Assembly: GCA_964524965.1 (NCBI GenBank)
Contig: CAZGDY010000032.1
Coordinates: 1-15,397 of the forward strand
Reading direction: 5' to 3'
DNA from: Kmv34 sp964524965
GTDB lineage: Bacteria > Aerophobota > Aerophobia > Aerophobales > B3-G15
Length of the DNA stretch: 15,397 bases
The translations under genes and the position numbers were made by a program. Below are positions 14,905-15,397 of the stretch, piece after piece. The notes beneath the pieces were generated by a model. It searched no databases and was not told the origin of the DNA. It saw only the letters and a list, made by a program, of their open reading frames with translations. Each line of letters starts with the position of its first letter. Positions within the stretch are counted from its first letter, which is position 1.

Positions 14905-15381
14905 TTAATTAAGTTTCGCCCCATTCCAGAAAATTTCCCAGGCTAAACAATGGTCCTTGGATAAGGAATCTTTTTCCTCCTGGGATATCCAGTTTATAGT
15001 TAAACTGTGAACTATCCCTACCAGTATGACTGCTAATTTTCTTGCATCCAGAGGTTTTATTTCTTTATTATTTATAGCCTCTTCTATTAAATGTTGTACC
15101 ATGTCTAAGTATTTTGCATTTTTCTTAATGACTTTTTCTGTTAGCTCTCTTTTCATTTCTTTTTTGTATTCCCCCGAAAGAGATTGTAATATTCTGAAAA
15201 AATTTCGGTTTTGTTCCAAAAATTTAAGGTGAATCTTAGTGACTTTTTTTATTTTTTCAGAAGGTGAGCCTTGTTCTTTAACTTCTTTTTTTATTTTTTC
15301 CAGAAGTATATCCAGTTTTTTTTCTATTACTGAGGCGAAAAGATCTTTTTTATTTTTGAAATGTCTCCCGTCTTTCACCAC
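14905..15381 (-). CDS. TetR-family regulator, C-terminal part (N-terminus missing or disrupted)
   Basis: The 158 visible residues start with GRHFKNKKDLFASVIEKKL. This matches the end of the TetR helix-turn-helix (xxHFKNKxDLF) and the following helix, then a helical ligand-binding domain to residue 158. TetR proteins are about 190-200 residues, so roughly the first 40, the DNA-binding part, are absent. The frame opens at a GTG (15381) and is blocked by an in-frame TGA at 15391-15393, only a few bases from the right edge at 15397. Another frame is open to the edge but does not read as a convincing TFYxHF motif. A frameshift, a pseudogene or poor sequence at a contig end are all possible. If intact in the genome, it would be a ligand-responsive repressor of the radical SAM operon, which starts 31 bp downstream. 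The ligand is unknown. Confidence 0.72.
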   Translation of the reverse strand: MVKDGRHFKNKKDLFASVIEKKLDILLEKIKKEVKEQGSPSEKIKKVTKIHLKFLEQNRNFFRILQSLSGEYKKEMKRELTEKVIKKNAKYLDMVQHLIEEAINNKEIKPLDARKLAVILVGIVHSLTINWISQEEKDSLSKDHCLAWEIFWNGAKLN

Positions 15382-15397
15382 CCGAAACAGTCACCAC

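Overview
The window is an AT-rich, tightly packed bacterial chromosome segment with no mobile elements, tRNA, rRNA or CRISPR. The content suggests an anaerobic, probably uncultured, deep-branching bacterium. The signs are two cofactor-type radical SAM enzymes, an ADP-forming acetate-CoA ligase instead of acetate kinase, a ThiD2-ThiE fusion, a divergent EF-G paralogue, a type II fatty acid pathway and a four-cysteine L32. No taxon can be fixed from the sequence alone.

Left block, + strand (1-2746): the tail of an unidentified upstream gene, then ThiD2-ThiE (thiamin phosphate synthesis), TsaE and TsaB (t6A tRNA modification) and RimI (N-terminal acetyltransferase). Neighbours overlap or nearly touch, so this looks like one operon. 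RimI ends by overlapping the 3' end of the convergent bioY by 35 bp.

Middle block, - strand (9789 down to 2712): ADP-forming acetate-CoA ligase, rpmF, plsX, fabH, an EF-G-like GTPase, and bioY. This is the classical rpmF-plsX-fabH lipid cluster. A substrate-level ATP/acetyl-CoA enzyme stands in front of it and a biotin importer behind it. Together they could connect acetyl-CoA supply, phospholipid and fatty acid initiation, and biotin for acetyl-CoA carboxylase.

Gap (9790-10158): no gene. It holds a clear rho-independent terminator (9993-10030) that ends the next operon.

Right block, - strand (15397 down to 10159): a TetR-family regulator whose DNA-binding half is missing at the window edge, two radical SAM proteins of unknown function, a 71-residue two-helix membrane protein that apparently starts at an ATT codon, a zinc-ribbon double-NUDIX protein, and coaD. 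The TetR / radical SAM / radical SAM / small membrane protein set is the best candidate for an undescribed system. The small membrane protein is easily missed because it has no standard start codon, although it has a strong ribosome binding site.

Several annotated-looking starts were shortened using ribosome binding sites, stop-start overlaps and family starts: thiE (102), plsX (7485), the acetate-CoA ligase (9789) and coaD (10647).
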